Shown here piece after piece: positions 1-15,000 of a DNA stretch of 60,000 nucleotides (the stretch's first letter is position 1; the number at the start of each line of letters is the position of its first letter). Below the pieces are notes generated by a model. The model saw only the letters and a list, made by a program, of their open reading frames with translations. It was not told the DNA's origin and did not search any database. The stretch is taken from NCBI RefSeq assembly GCF_964355755.1, contig NC_092670.1:16803201-16863200 (forward strand), written 5' to 3'. The stretch is from Antedon mediterranea. Taxonomy: Eukaryota > Echinodermata > Crinoidea > Comatulida > Antedonidae. Made by a program: the position numbers and the translations under genes.

Positions 1-27
1 CATCCCAGTAATTCGGCTCAAGCCTTC
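1..27 (-). CDS. Cav3 exon 25 (5' fragment, cut by window edge): III-IV linker
   Basis: The acceptor ATTTTAG is followed by codons that, joined to exon 24 in phase 1, give RRLEPNYWD. This corresponds to the RRPYYADYS segment before IVS1 of vertebrate Cav3. The exon continues beyond base 1. The call rests on nine residues plus the splice site and phase. Confidence 0.6.
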
Positions 28-3000
28 CTAAAATGGGATTAAACAATAATCTATATATCAACATAAATATATTTAGAACAATAAATGTTGAAATGAGTGA
101 ATAATAATAAATGGTGATGAAGGGAAATGTGCTTGTTAAAGGTCAAGTGATTGTTTTGATTATTACCAATCTGTTTCTTTGTTTATCTTACATAGCTAAA
201 TATCATATGCAATCATGCTATAGTATAAATAGCTGCAAGCAAATTCATACAATTTATGTAACATTGTGCTATTAAATATTATCATATATAATATTTGCAG
301 ACTTTAATGAATATCATTAAATAATTATTAATAGAAATCAGAAAATAAGTTAGTAAACACCCCAAATGCCTAGTACCTTCATAGATAATTCCACCACCAA
401 AATTTCATTAAAAAAAATAGTTCACAAATGTTTAGTGTGTTACTTTGATTGTATTTTCTAAGAGTGTAAAGTGAATTGTGAACAAGCCATAAGGCAAGTT
501 AGTTATATAATTTAGCTTTGTTGAAGTAAACAAATAGAGAGTAAATAATGAGAATTTAAATTTAACAAACACAGCATAACCATTATAGGCAGGATTTAAA
601 CTACTAGATTTTGTTATATGTTCAAGCAAAATATTCTTTATAATTACACAAATTTCAACAGCAAACAACAAGTTAAAATCACAGCAACAACAAAGAGAAA
701 ACAAAAACTAACATATGCAAAATTGTTATTTCATTTTAGTGAAGCATATGCGTGGTGTATTTTAACAAATAGATATATGTTTAATCATCCACACATTACA
801 ATAAAACAGAAAACAAACAAAAAACAAAACATAAATTAAATGGTATGAGAATAAATTTATGAAGTAATTCAAGTGTCATCAAATTTGTAGCTGCGAATGT
901 GCAATTTGAAAAATTTGAAATAAAAATGATGTTTCTGATTGGTTGGTTTGTGGACAATTCAGGTGAACTAGACAAAGATGGTGATACAAACCCAGCTCTG
1001 GAATTTGCATACTAAGTCTCAGTTTCTCAATGCGACGCAATCGTTTAAGTTCCCGCATCTCGGCTTCTTCAATTGCCTGTTTTTCTTGACATTTATGAAA
1101 GTTCTCCACGACAACTCCGACAAACATGTTAAGGACGAAGAAACCAACGATCAGAAGGAATGAGATAAAGTAGATGATTAACCATTCATTGTTATCTCGA
1201 ATAGGCTGAAAAATAAAAACAAATTCATTATAAACCACAACTGAATTTATTATGCTCAGAAGCTTTCAATAAAAAGTTGAAATACATATTTATACATTTT
1301 AATTTATCTAGAAAGTTTGATTCGTAAACATGTTAATCAAAGGTCAAATGTCAAAGGCTTAACAAATTTACATACTTGTTGATCGATACCAACTGAATCA
1401 ATGCCATTATACATAATTTCTACCCATCCATCTTTTGATGACAACACAAATAATGTCATTAAAGCCTGCAAGAAAAAATTGAGATGTTTAAAATGATGGT
1501 AAAAGAGGTTTGTGATGGTTACAGCAACTGCTCTATTTGTACTTTGGTAATAAATGTTTGTTATGGAGATAACTGCTCTATTTGTACTACGGATGTAAAA
1601 CATGCCTACAGCTACTTCAGCACATTTTTCTGTATTGCAGTAAAAATCAACACAATACTAACTAGAAAGCCACTCCGAGAGTGCATACCTCCGCCTACTG
1701 TAAAATTCTCCTACATAAGATTTCTCCGGTAAAAAAAAAATATATATATATTTGTGTGTGTCTTAATGCTGTTTGTGATTTAGGCTAATTTCACTACAAG
1801 CATGTGTATGCGAGTTTGGTGTAATGGTTATATAACAAGCCTTTCAATTAACAATGGCTTCAGTTGACTAACAATAGAACAGCAACGCGAAAATCAAACG
1901 AGTGAATTTGAAAAGAAAATAGGTTTTTTAAACTACTGGCATCAAAAAACGTGAACATTAAATCAAATTATGTTTTAAAATTACAAATTATAACTCTTGC
2001 CTCTTGTACAAAAATGAAGTTTTTTGGACAAGTAGTTCTCGAGAAAATGCAATTTCAGTATACTTGTTACTTTAAGACTGCTCGCTGTCCTATTTATGTC
2101 CTATCTTTTAACACTAGCAGGTCTGAAAAGTATACTAAAAAGTGGTCCAGAATTGGGACAATGGTCCCAAAATTTAATGGAATGGTCCTTGACCACATAT
2201 CTATCTGTATATTCATTTTGGTAAAGATCTTGTAATTACTTTTTGAGTAATCCTGCTAACAAACAAACAAACACACGCTACCGATTACATATACCTCCTT
2301 GGCGGAGGTAAATAATAATATTCTGCATTTATAAAACACGTAAATTTGTAAAACCTCCAAACTCTGTACATATTATCACCCAAGTCATTTTTGGATCAAA
2401 CACATATGGAAACATACTGTACTCCCATAATGTAGCTGGAAATCAGCGCAAAGTTGTGTCTTTACCTTACCAGGTATCACTGTATGAAAACTAACCGAAA
2501 AACCAGGATAAAAGATAGTCTAAAGCCCTGTCTACACTATCAAACTTCATGTGACAAAAAATGTGATGTGCCCATATATGGACATAATGATGTCATACAA
2601 CTACCATATTTGGGTACATCACACTTTTGTTGGCAAACTAGTTTGATAGTGAACACAGAGCTTAAAAGGAAAGCAGCTATGACTTACCTCTCCAATATTG
2701 TCAAAGTTATACTCTTGGTTTATCCAATGGAAGCCCATATCCTCACATTGCGTTCTGTTTCGTATATCTCGTATATCTTTTCCAACACAGTGGAAGAATT
2801 TACCTTTAAATAACTACAAGAAATACGAAAGAGACATTAAATATACTTGGCTAAATTGGTGCATAGCTACCGTAGAGCAGAAAAATATGAAAGGGACATT
2901 AAGTAAATTGGTGATATAGCTACCGTAGAGCAGAAAAATATGAAAGGGACATTAAGTAAATTGGTGATATAGCTACCGTAGAGCAGAAAAATATGAAAGG

Positions 3001-6000
3001 GACATTAAGTAAATTGGTGATATAGCTACCGTAGAGCAGAAAAATATGAAAGGGACATTAAGTAATTTGGTGATATAGCTACCGTAGAGCAGAAAAATAT
3101 GAAAGGGACATTAAGTAAATTGGTGATATAGCTACCGTAGAGCAGTAACATATGAAAGGGACATTAAGTAAATTGGTGATATAGCTACCGTAGAGCAGTA
3201 CATTAATTAAATTGGTGATATAGCTACCGTAGAGCAGTACATTAAGTAAATTGGTGATATAGCTACCGTAGAGCAGTAACATATGAAAGGGACATTAAGT
3301 AATTTGGTGCTATAGCTATAGTAAGGAAAAATATTTGTACAAATAGATATATTACCTGAATTCCTAGGATACCGAATATAATGAAGAATGTACAGCAAAT
3401 AAGCACAATGTTGCCAATGGGACGTAGAGAGGAAAGTAATGTCTGTACTACTAGTTTCAAACCTGGTGCTCTGCTTATCACTCTGTTTATGAAAATAAAA
3501 AACATACTTAGAAAGATTATTTTAATTGTTTGAACCAAATTCTTTGGGACCTTGTTTTCTAAACATAATTTCCAATTTAAATCATCCACACAACTTACTA
3601 TGACTATATAACTAAGCTCCTTGTACTATCTGTCAGATATGTTCAAAATAGACCTCAAAGTCACTATTGTACCTGCCACAGTTTCCTAATGGTCTTGTAC
3701 TGTATTGACAGAGTACAAAACAATCAGTCATTGTATTGTACCATAATGGTCTAAGAGTACTTACCTTAATGGTCTAAGAGTTCGTAGAAGTCGAAAGATT
3801 CTTAAAATTCCAAAAATATCTGGGCTAGATTGAGATGCTAGAGATATGCAAATGTCAAGCCAAGAAATGAATACAAGAAAACCATCCATGACGTTCCAAC
3901 CACTCCGCAAGTATGCATGCTTTCCGATTGCAAATCCTTTTGCTACGATTTTCAGAAACATTTCAATCGTGAATAAAACTGTAAAAATGTAGTTGGTTAT
4001 GGTTAAAAATGTGCGTTCCTGAAAGAAAGAAAAGAAAATGTCAATGATACTGACAATAGACAACGTCAATAATGATGGTGACAGTGAAGCTGACAATGGT
4101 GACAATTATGTAGATGATAATGATGTTGGTGACAATTATGTGGATGACAATGATGTTGTTAAAATTGATGTTGGTGACAATTATGTGGATGAAAATGATG
4201 TTTATGAAAATGATGTTGGTGACAGTGACAATTATGATAATTGCGACATGATGCTTATGGTAATGAGGTGGATGTTGATGTTGGTGACATTGATGTTGAT
4301 GACATTGATGTTGATGTTGGTGACATTGATGTTGATATTGGTGACATTGATGTTGATGTTGGTGACATTGATGTTGATGTTGGTGACATTGATGTTGATG
4401 TTGGTGACATTGATGTTGATGTTGGTGACATTGATGTTGATGACATTGATGTGAATATTGGTGACATTGATGTTGATGTTGGTGACATTGATGTTGATGA
4501 TGGTGACATTGATGTTGGTGACATTGATGTTGATGATGGTGACATTGATGTTGGTGACATTGATGTTGATGTTGGTGACATTGATGTTGATGTTGGTGAC
4601 ATTGATGTTGATGTTGGTGACATTGATGTTGGTGACATTGATGTTGATGTTGGTGACATTGATGTTGATGATGGTGACATTGATGTTGATGATGGTGACA
4701 TGATGGTAGCACATATGCTAATTATAATGACAATGATGGTGATAATGATAACAGTGATGTTGATGATGGGAACATGATGCTCATGATAATGATGGCGATA
4801 GTGACAATGATGTTGATGAAATTGACAATAATGATGATGACAATGTTGTTGCCAATATTGCATATAATAACAAATATTGTGGTTGTTTCCATACCCAGTC
4901 ATCATCTTGAATGGAAGGTCGTTCCATGGCCAGAGTAATACAGTTGAGAAATATAACAACTAGCACCATGTAGTCAAACCACTTCTTATTGATCAAGTAC
5001 TGAATATTATGACGGAACCTGTGAAAACAACAAAAAAGTAATAATTACACATATCTATAAAAAAAAAAGAGCATATCTATTGTACATACCTATTTAGTCC
5101 TTTAATTTTTAAAATTAATTAGTGGGCCTATAGTGTATCACGGTGCTGACGTCACGACAGTAGGTGGCGCTGCGTGGTTGCTAGCGCACCCAAAAATGCG
5201 TTCAACCTGCCTGAGTGACTTTAAGGTCACCAATGGTTTGGAATAGGCTTATTGAAGTAGTCATTTTAAAACTTAATCATTTTCAATAAAAACAAACTAA
5301 AATTTCAAAAGATCACTAAATATTTGTTTTTAATAATCTATTTATTCTTCAACTACCGTTTAAGTTTAAAAAAATCAAGCTAAGATAAATAATTTGATAG
5401 AAATACAGATCTGTACAGTTTATCAACATAGTAGCGTTGAACGCATTTGTTGGTTGGCTAGCAACCATGCAGCGCTCTCTATCGTTGTGACGTCACACCG
5501 TGATACTCTATATTGTGGGGGATTAAATCTGACTATAAAATTAATAACATAATACTCGCTTGTTTTTTGGTGACAGAAGATAGAGGGAGTATTCTTGTCT
5601 TGTGAGAAAGCACCCATGTGGCTCTGGTAAACACTTGCCAATCATTGCAAACAAGTCACAATCCTACAAGAAAAAATAAGTATATAAGAAAAACACAGAT
5701 ACATACCTGTACTTACTCACTGTACTAAGTACTTAAGATTTAATTAAGATAATATAATTACACGTGAATACAACAGTTTAATTATTATAATACAAAAATT
5801 AACACCAATGAGAATTTGTTATAACATTGATCTCGGATTAAAATCTAAGAAACGTAAACTTGTTTACAAGGAATCAATCTGGAATATAGAAATGTTATTA
5901 TACATATGTTTCATAAATTATTACATACTGTATGACAAGGCGATCGGATGAAACATGATACTATGATTAGTAAGCATTATAACAAATGCACACCTTACTT

Positions 6001-9000
6001 GTTATTAAGGAGTTTTGAATATCACTAGACGCCATTCTAGACTACAAGCATTAGAATGAACATAATGAAAATGTGCCACAAAACCTTACTGACTCAATCA
6101 GCACAATTTGAAAATTGGGTATTCATGTCGTAAACATTATTGTGAAATTTAAAACTCGATAATCAAAATCACTAAATTAACATACTACACTATTGTTAAT
6201 ACAATATCATTAATTAACATACATTATACAGTAGTCTGGAATATAAATTATATTGTAAATATTAGTGTTTAAACAACAACTAATTATTATTACCTGTACT
6301 CTCTCCTACGGTAATATAATAATTGTAAAATAAAAATTAAAAAATAATATTATGTATCACGAAGGAATAAAGTAGGGTAGTTTAAAAAGTAGAGATGGGA
6401 GACGATCTAAGAATGTTAAGGGGAAAAGATTTAGTTTATACATGGGAAAGAATGTATAAAAAACAAATTGTTAAAAACAAAGTAATTTTTCCCCCAGTCT
6501 CAAATGTTATTTGTTCATAGTTTGATATTTAAACATTCATTACTTGTGTTGATCTATTTCACCACCTGTTTCAACAATCTATTTAATTCACATTGTATAT
6601 TCGACCAATCCATTAAACCCCTCATACTCTGATGACATTTTAAGTAAATCTTACTGTGCATTCTTAATAATGGAGAACATCACAATGTTATTACTATGAA
6701 TGTTATTGTATTATTAGTCAAAACAAGATAATCTTTTAATAACACATTCTATATAATAAACTTAAATTGCAAAAGCACAATTCTTGTTTCTTATTTGAAT
6801 TTGAATACATCAACATTTTTCAATAATTTTAATTTTGTTGTTTATTTAATGCACACTGCCAATAAAGATAAATAAAGACTAGAGCCATAGGTTGAGATAT
6901 TGTCAAACCTGGAATTACCATTCAGGGTAACCATGCCTATTACAATATGTTATGCTAATATAGTGCAACTTGAATAATATGTGCAAGGAGGCCTAAATAT
7001 AGGGCAATAACATTCATCATATTTTAGCATTGTTAGGAGGCCTATGTTCTTGTGTGCATTAGGAGAAGGACCTTGATTACCCCACAACAAATACTGCAGC
7101 AATAGTCATCGTTGAACTGTCTGGATGAAGAGGCTATAGTGGACATGTCAGGCGATACTGGAGCCTTAGAGTCAGAAAGAATAAGATCACAATATGACAG
7201 GATTATCACACATAAAACTCATGCGTCATTAAATGGCATAGCATAATAATACAGTTATAAGTACAATTTTAACCGAACCAAGATAAGTGGGGTCTTCTTC
7301 TGTGAATAACTTTGATGTACAGTAACATGGGTGCAAAGTAGGCTGACAACAATCTGACAGCATGACAAGCTGACAAAAAAAATGTAATGTAATGAAATTT
7401 ATTTATTTTTTTTACTTACACCTTCATCTATAGCATCAGGATCTTCAATATCGGCATCATCTGCTTGATTTAACTCTTCGCTTGGTCGAATCATAGAGTT
7501 ATCCTTTGTAGGCAATGACATTGGACGAACTGTCTGACTGATCGGTGGTGCCAGTCCATTACATGAACAAAAGGAAACCCGTCTACTGTCTCCGTTGCAG
7601 ATGGAAGACCTACGACTGCTCTCGTTGTCAGGCACGTAGCCATTGTGACTGGAAACATCTTGAGATCTAAAGAAATATTTTTAAAATATTGGTTGTGTAA
7701 CATATTGTTATTAAAAGTAGTGGATTACCAACATCTTTGTAAACTTGCAGTTTAGTTAGAATAACTTCAACTCGGTTATAATATAAATTCATTTTCACAT
7801 CTCACCTGCATATACTTAAATGACTGCCGTCACTGTCGTACATCCTAAATGGACTCAAGAAGTTTCCGTTGATTGGCTTAGACTGAATGGCGCCCTCACT
7901 TTGTACACTTCGAGCACTCCTGGCACTTCCAGACCTCCGCAATCGTGGAGAACCTCGTAGAGATTGTGTGTTCTATTGTGAGACAAATATAATTGTTTTA
8001 TTACAGCAAAAGAGTAATTGTCCAAGATATATTTTTGCCTTACAGTAACATATTATGCTATACATTATCAGTTTAAGTTGAAGATACATCTATCAAAGAT
8101 TTCTGTGTTGTTGTGATACCTGTATAAAATAAATGTATGTCACTTACCACTGAGAGTGTATCGATTTCTGCATCTTTGATATTAATTACTGGTTTAAGCT
8201 CATGGCTGTTTTCAGAATGTGGGGATCCTTGTGGGGTGGCCTCTGTGTGGGTTATCATTGGAGGGCTTTGGAGTTGGTTGCCTGTGTTTGATGCAAGTAT
8301 CGAAGATGAAAAAACTAAATAGAAAAGAAATTACATATAGTAAAAGGGCAGAAAAAAAAATATAAAAAGTCACAGAAAATTCCGAGAACAGTGATAGTGA
8401 ATTTGCAGAAATGTAGGTAAACAATCTTGGGGATAAGAATTGGTGTGGGTGGCAAGAACAGTCAAATGGAGGATATACTACTGTGTATACAGAGGAGTCA
8501 TTTTGTATTTATTTCATACTATCAACAGTTTTCCCCGAGACCTTACTAATACATGGATGGAAAAATGTGAGCACCAGAGCTGTTTGAATCTCATTTCAAT
8601 TATAATCTTTACCATTATTCTTATGTGCTTCTTCCATACAACAATATTCTTGGTTCAATCTGTTCTCATCTGCTTCCATCTCAAAATCACCTTCATACTG
8701 CTCCTCCTCCTCATCGGTCTCAGAGTTTTCCTTTTTCTGATCACCCTATTCATACAAAAACAAATGTGTAAATGTCCTCATTAAAGTTAAAAACAAAATA
8801 AAAAAATAACAAAAATATTTATAGTAAACATGACCTGGTCACAAGCACATTTATAGATAGCAATTTAGGTATAAATATTCATTTGAAAAAAAAAGCATTT
8901 TGGCATTCTTTCTTCTTTTTCCCTATTCATACAAAAACAATGTTAAAACAATGTCAAAATAAAAAAATATAAAAAGTATTTATTGTAAACATGACCTGGT

Positions 9001-12000
9001 CATAAGCACATTTTTAGATAGCGATTTAGGTATAATTATTCATTTGAAAAAGAAGCATTTTGGTAGACTAGAGCGAGAATCTAGTTACGAACAAAAAAAA
9101 GCACCTGCTGGCAGTTCTTACAAAGGAAAACTAAAGAATAATTAACAATATGTTGTAAACCTCAGTTTCGCCTCAACATCTTTTAAAGATTTCTGTGTAA
9201 AATATATATGATTATTTATTGTTAGATTCCAAAATGTATTTTAAGTGGAGAGAGGCACTCTATGTCAACAGATAATTCTTAGTCATCTCTCTATGACGGT
9301 TGTCACATAATGCTTTGTACTTCTTTCTATTTAAAAAAATTGTATTTATATATTATATATATATTCACGGACAGTTTGTCTGAAAGTTGAATTGAATTAT
9401 TACTATGAATAACAGAATTGTTTTGGCTTTTACTAGTAAAAAACATAATTTATTTAAGTGGTAAAGTTTTCCCTTTCAAAGTATCCTATTATTAGTTATA
9501 CTGTATTTGAAATCTTTTCATTACAGCATTCAAGTTTTCTGATCAGTCGTTACTATGGCAACTGATGTTAATAATGTTTTGACGTCAAACTGATCATTTT
9601 GCTCCGGTTTTAAACAATTAACCAGACAGGTATCATCTTTCTTTCATAGCAGCTTAATTAATGATAGAGAAACACATTCACGTGTCAAAACACAGTATAT
9701 AGGAATGGTTAGTTCAAACCATCTGTTAAGATAACAGATATCTATCTATTTAATCTATCAAAATAATAAACAAGTTTATCAGTCATTCTATGAATTAATT
9801 AAGTGAATCTTTCTTAATTTAACAGCATTTTGATTGGTTTGTATTTGGATCCTAAAATCCAATATTGCATTTTCCGATTTATTTTTACATAGTAGTAACA
9901 AGCCTCTGTCATGCTCAGAAGCAACACACACGTTCAACTTTGACCTGAAGTTATTGGAACATTGGACATTTAGACAATATGACATTTACAGACAATACTA
10001 TGGGTGACCAGATGCATGCAACTACACATTCAATTACACAATGATGTTGAAAAAGCAGCTATGAGATTTTACAACATTAGCTATTAATACAGACCAGATA
10101 ATAAAATGGTTACAAAACAATTTAACAAGGACAAACAATTTTAATTTATGATTAAAGTTTGAATGTTATTTGACATTGACAACAACATATAGTTTGGGTT
10201 AGAACATAATCCTACAGCACATTAGTTAGTGGTTTAAAGTGGTATAAAAAAAATCAGCACTAATAGAGTTGTTAAGAAATTAAAATAATTAGTTTTCAAG
10301 AAAATTAAAACACAACTTATGTCAGTGACAGATCCAGGTACAGCATGCCTATCTCCCATCCCCTCCCCTACCCATTTCATTAACACTTTGAATATAAATA
10401 CAAGTAGTTGAGCATTAACAACAGTGGATGGACATGGCCCTACTGGTGGGTTACCCAGCATCACCTCTCTAGTTAACTTACGACAGTGAGTACCCATGAT
10501 AACAGACCCAGTCAGCTCTCTATTTGAGTCAAAACAGTGGATGGTCAGGCCCCAGAGTTGATTTATTCTGTACCACCTCTCTGAGTCACAACAGTGGATG
10601 GGCATAGTACTAAAGGTGCGATACCCAGTATCACCTCTCTAGTTAAGTCACAACAGTTAATACCCATGGCCGCAGACCCAGTATCACCTCTCTACTTGAG
10701 CCTAAACAGGGGATTTTCAGGCCCCAGAGTAGCATTTTCCAGTATCACCTCTCTATTTGAGCCACAACAGTGGATGGTCAGGCCCTAGAGTTGCGTCACC
10801 CATTATAACCTCTTTATTTGATCCACAACAGTGGATGGTCACGTCCCAGAGTTGCGCTATCCAGAATCACCTCTCTATATAAGCCACGCCTGCAGATGGT
10901 CATGGTCCCAAATACCCATTAATAACTTTCTGAATCTGCCACTATATATATCAATGAACATCTATATATACATTATCACATGTACATATATCAATACAAC
11001 AACTTACCCAGAAGGTTAAAATAATGTTGGAAGATACAGCAATACAAATGATATATTTGGAAGCAATGAAAGAATATTAAATTATTAATATAATGATTCA
11101 AGATGTTATTAATGTAAACTTATTAGCGATCAAGGTTGCCACATTATTTTCACCTCACATCATTATTTTGTTTTAAATTGAGACAGTTAAACAGTTTCGT
11201 GCCATGGTCTCAAAGCACGATTTGTGAGAGTAAATAAATCAAAAATAATTTGAAAATTCACTTTGTTATATTGATTTATTAATGATAATTAATAAAGCAT
11301 AACCACATATACTGTTGTTAAAGCATTAATGTTGTTGGCATTTAATATCAATACAACAGCGAGGAGCACAATGACATTTTTATGAGTTTGTGATTCTCCA
11401 ATGAGTAATTTAATTGATAAATGAAAATGTTATTTGGACAAAAAATGCTAATATGGGCTGTATGAAGTCCCTGAATGTTAAGTTTTGTTGTATTTAAAAC
11501 GCGCAAGACAGAAAACTGCATTCATCTCTTCTAAAGACATTTCATTCATTAAATATTTTGACTTTGTAAATAAGAACAATATCTCTATTAATGTCTTTAT
11601 CAAGAGAGCACTATAAGAACACATCTACATGTAAGGCTCTCATGTTTTACAGGATGGGGCTTAATACGTTTCAGTTGTGATTTATTTTCATATAAAAACA
11701 ATAATATTAACATTAATATAATAAATAAAAACATTAATAATCTTGCAGCATATTAGCAAATGTAGAAATACCTCTTAATTAATCTTACAATAGCATTACT
11801 AGTATATTAAAAAAAGTTGTAAAAATAGTACTGCTTATATTAGTATTGCTTGTGTATATCTGTGATCCACTTACGGTATTAACATCAGTAATGCTAATAT
11901 TAAACTGAAAGTGTTATCACATAAAAGACAAAAGTAAACGAATATTAAATACAAATTGTAACTAATACTAAACTAAAACTAAGTTAAACAAAAATAATAT

Positions 12001-15000
12001 CATTGCCTCACAAACATGTACAATGTTCGTATTTATGCATATAGCAGTAGTTGCTACAGTATGAAACTCTCGAATCAATGACAGATGGAGAGTATTATAG
12101 CTGCCAACCAGGAGATAAATAGCTGATATCGAACAGAAGAAGTTACATTCATACAGTTAAAAGTACTTTAATTAGAATAACTATTTATTTTATACTGTAC
12201 TTATTGTTAAAGTTATTTTTAATGTTGTTATTATTATCATCATCATCAAATCAATTTACAAATATTGCACATACAGTATAATATTACTTTTCTACAAAGT
12301 TAGAGAAAATTATTACCGACAGCATTGCTTATTCAGACAAAGTTAAAACAAAAGGCGTACAACAAAAATGAAACCAACAATTATATTTGTAATATTTTAA
12401 AAACTATCTAAATTAATGTAAAAGCTATCATATTGGCTTTTGGAGGTTAATCTGCAATTGACCTATTTTTTTTTGGTAAATTGGAAATTAGAAATTGGAA
12501 TACAAATTTTGAAGTGTATAAAGATAATGTTACAGCGGTTGATGTATTTCCCATATTAGTAAAATACATTGAACATAAAAGCTACAGCAGATATTCACTT
12601 GCAGAGCCTATCAAAGTAATGCATACATTTTATTCTTAAATTCAACAGTTTTTTTTTTTGCTTCAGTTTTAAAAATTACATGTTCTACCTTGTTTTTGTC
12701 TTCTGTTCGAAACTGTAGACAAAAAACTTGTTGAAATTAATAATTTTGCACCAGAGTTAGGATGAACATAGATGGTTAAATATTCAAATATTCCATTTAA
12801 AACAAACAACTAAATGGTAGGACGATTTGGTGCTACTCGAACAAGCTGAAATGAGGTCACCAAATCTAAATTTCTGAACAAATTTATGGACAGGATGATG
12901 TCATATCACCAAATTTAAGCATATCACTACCATATTTGGGCACATCACACTTTTTTGTCACATAAAGTTTGATAGTGTATTGATGTCGCTGTTGGGATAA
13001 GACGTACTCGACGCGAACTCCTGGTTAACCATTAAACTCTGTATGCTACAGTGAACACGATATGTTACCGACGTCGAAACGAAGCACACGTGCTAAGGCT
13101 ACCACTCCAGCCAGCCCAGACCCGCCAGCTCTACCTGAACAGGAGATGGAGTTGCTCGGCCTAGACTTTTAAAAATTTGTTCAGGATTCTTTTAAATCTG
13201 TCCTACAAGGCCAAGCTCAAATAAGAGAAGATCTAAGCAAATCCATTGAATTTAATTCTGAAAAGATTGCAGTGCTTGAAACGAAAGATAAGGCGAGAGA
13301 ATCAACGCTAATTAGCATTTCAGCTGATGCGAGAACAACTAACTGGCTGCCATCTTGAAATTAAAAGAGCCGAACGTTTTTCAAGACGAAATAACATCAG
13401 GCTTGTTGGCCTTGAATTAAATCCTGGCGAAAATTGCATCTAGATTGCAAACAGTATTTTAAAAAAACATTTCACGCTGTCAACTATCCCTGTTATTGAA
13501 CGAGCGCATCGAGCTGGACGGGGAATGAAAGGTAAATCACCTCATATCTTGGTACGTTTTTTATCTTACGTAACTAAAATTGAAATCATGAAACAACGAC
13601 ATGATGCTCTTAAAGATGAAGTGTTCTATATTATAGACGACCTCACCCCAAAAGATCTTGCAGAAAAAAAGAGATGGAAAGACCGAGTCAAAGAGCTATA
13701 CAAGGAAAATGGCGATCAACCATCAATAACCTTTTGGTATCACAAAACTTAAATACATAAATTCAACTTTAAGCAGAACGCCTATAGTATATAGTACACC
13801 AACAGACGAATTTCATTTACTAACATGATTATTTATTGATAATCATCTTATTTTTTAAATATTTGAGTCATTTCCAAAAACATATGTTGAATAAATACTA
13901 CAGGACATAATTTTCTCAGAAAACAGCCTTTAAATCAATTAATATGACAGATCTGATAGCAAATATGATTATTTATTCATAGGATCACACATTAACTAAA
14001 ATGAAATGATGGATTCTTATCAAATGTGTTACTACACAGACCTGCTTTAAATTAGTATTTATTTACTCTGTGCGCCCTAGTGTAAAGTGGGTGGTAAGTG
14101 GTAACACCTTTTACGAATGTTGTCATTTTGTCAGTGTACATAATTTACAATTAAAATATTTCTAACCAAGTTTAATAAGACTGAGTACCAATATATATAT
14201 ACTGTATAAACTGGAGTGAATTGATATCAAATGACACTTTTCAGTAATTTGAATAATTAGAAGGTTTCTAGCCAAGTTATAATACAGTACCAATATATAT
14301 ATACTGTATACTGTATATACAAACTATAGTGAATTGATATCTAATGGCAATTACGTTCTGAATAATAACTATTTTTCAAATTGTATATACTACAGTGTGT
14401 ACTCAAATCATGCATTACTAATCAATTAAATGTCATAGTAATTGTATGATGAATCTGGGCAGATTAGAACACATGACCTCAGGGTTAACATCTTAACCAT
14501 AGGTTAAATAGCCATATAAATCTCTGTCTACATTATCAAACTAGTTTGACAAAAAAGTGTGATGTGCCCAAATATGGTAGTGATATGACATCATCATGTC
14601 CATAATATGGACACATCACATTTTTTTGTAACATAAACTTTGATAGTGTAGACAGAGCTTTACACCATCATGAGTACATAGATTTAAAAAAATAAACGTA
14701 CCTCAGCAGCAAAACCTTCAACCAATATTGCCACAAGAAGGTTGAAGAGAACATAGTTACCAAACGTCATGAGGGCAATAAAATACAAGGCAGCCCAGGC
14801 AGTGGTTTTGGACATGCCATTATAAAGCACAATATTCCAGTCCTCTTGGGTTAAAATCTAAATAGAAGAAGTCAGAATAAAATGAATCAAATGTGTGTGC
14901 GTGAGGTGCAGTGTGTTGAACGTGATCATGAGTTAGAATCTCAAGCTCTTCGCATTGCTTGTATCCTTAGGCAAGATACTTTTCTTACGTTTGCCCCTCT

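Noticed and set aside
2845-3315. CRISPR-like regular repeats
   Set aside because: Units are contiguous without unique spacers and lie in an animal intron; the same applies to the arrays at 21.4, 35.5 and 43.2 kb.
4041-4959. Open frames of 138-234 codons on both strands (His/Gln, Ile/Asn, Ser/Thr-Met repeats)
   Set aside because: They are produced by the trinucleotide-phased minisatellite of intron 19 and lie between two well-supported channel exons.
5551-5558. GT donor (CGA|GTATTA) for exon 18
   Set aside because: It leaves phase 0, while exon 19 needs two preceding bases; use would hit a stop just after the junction. The GC donor three bases earlier fits.
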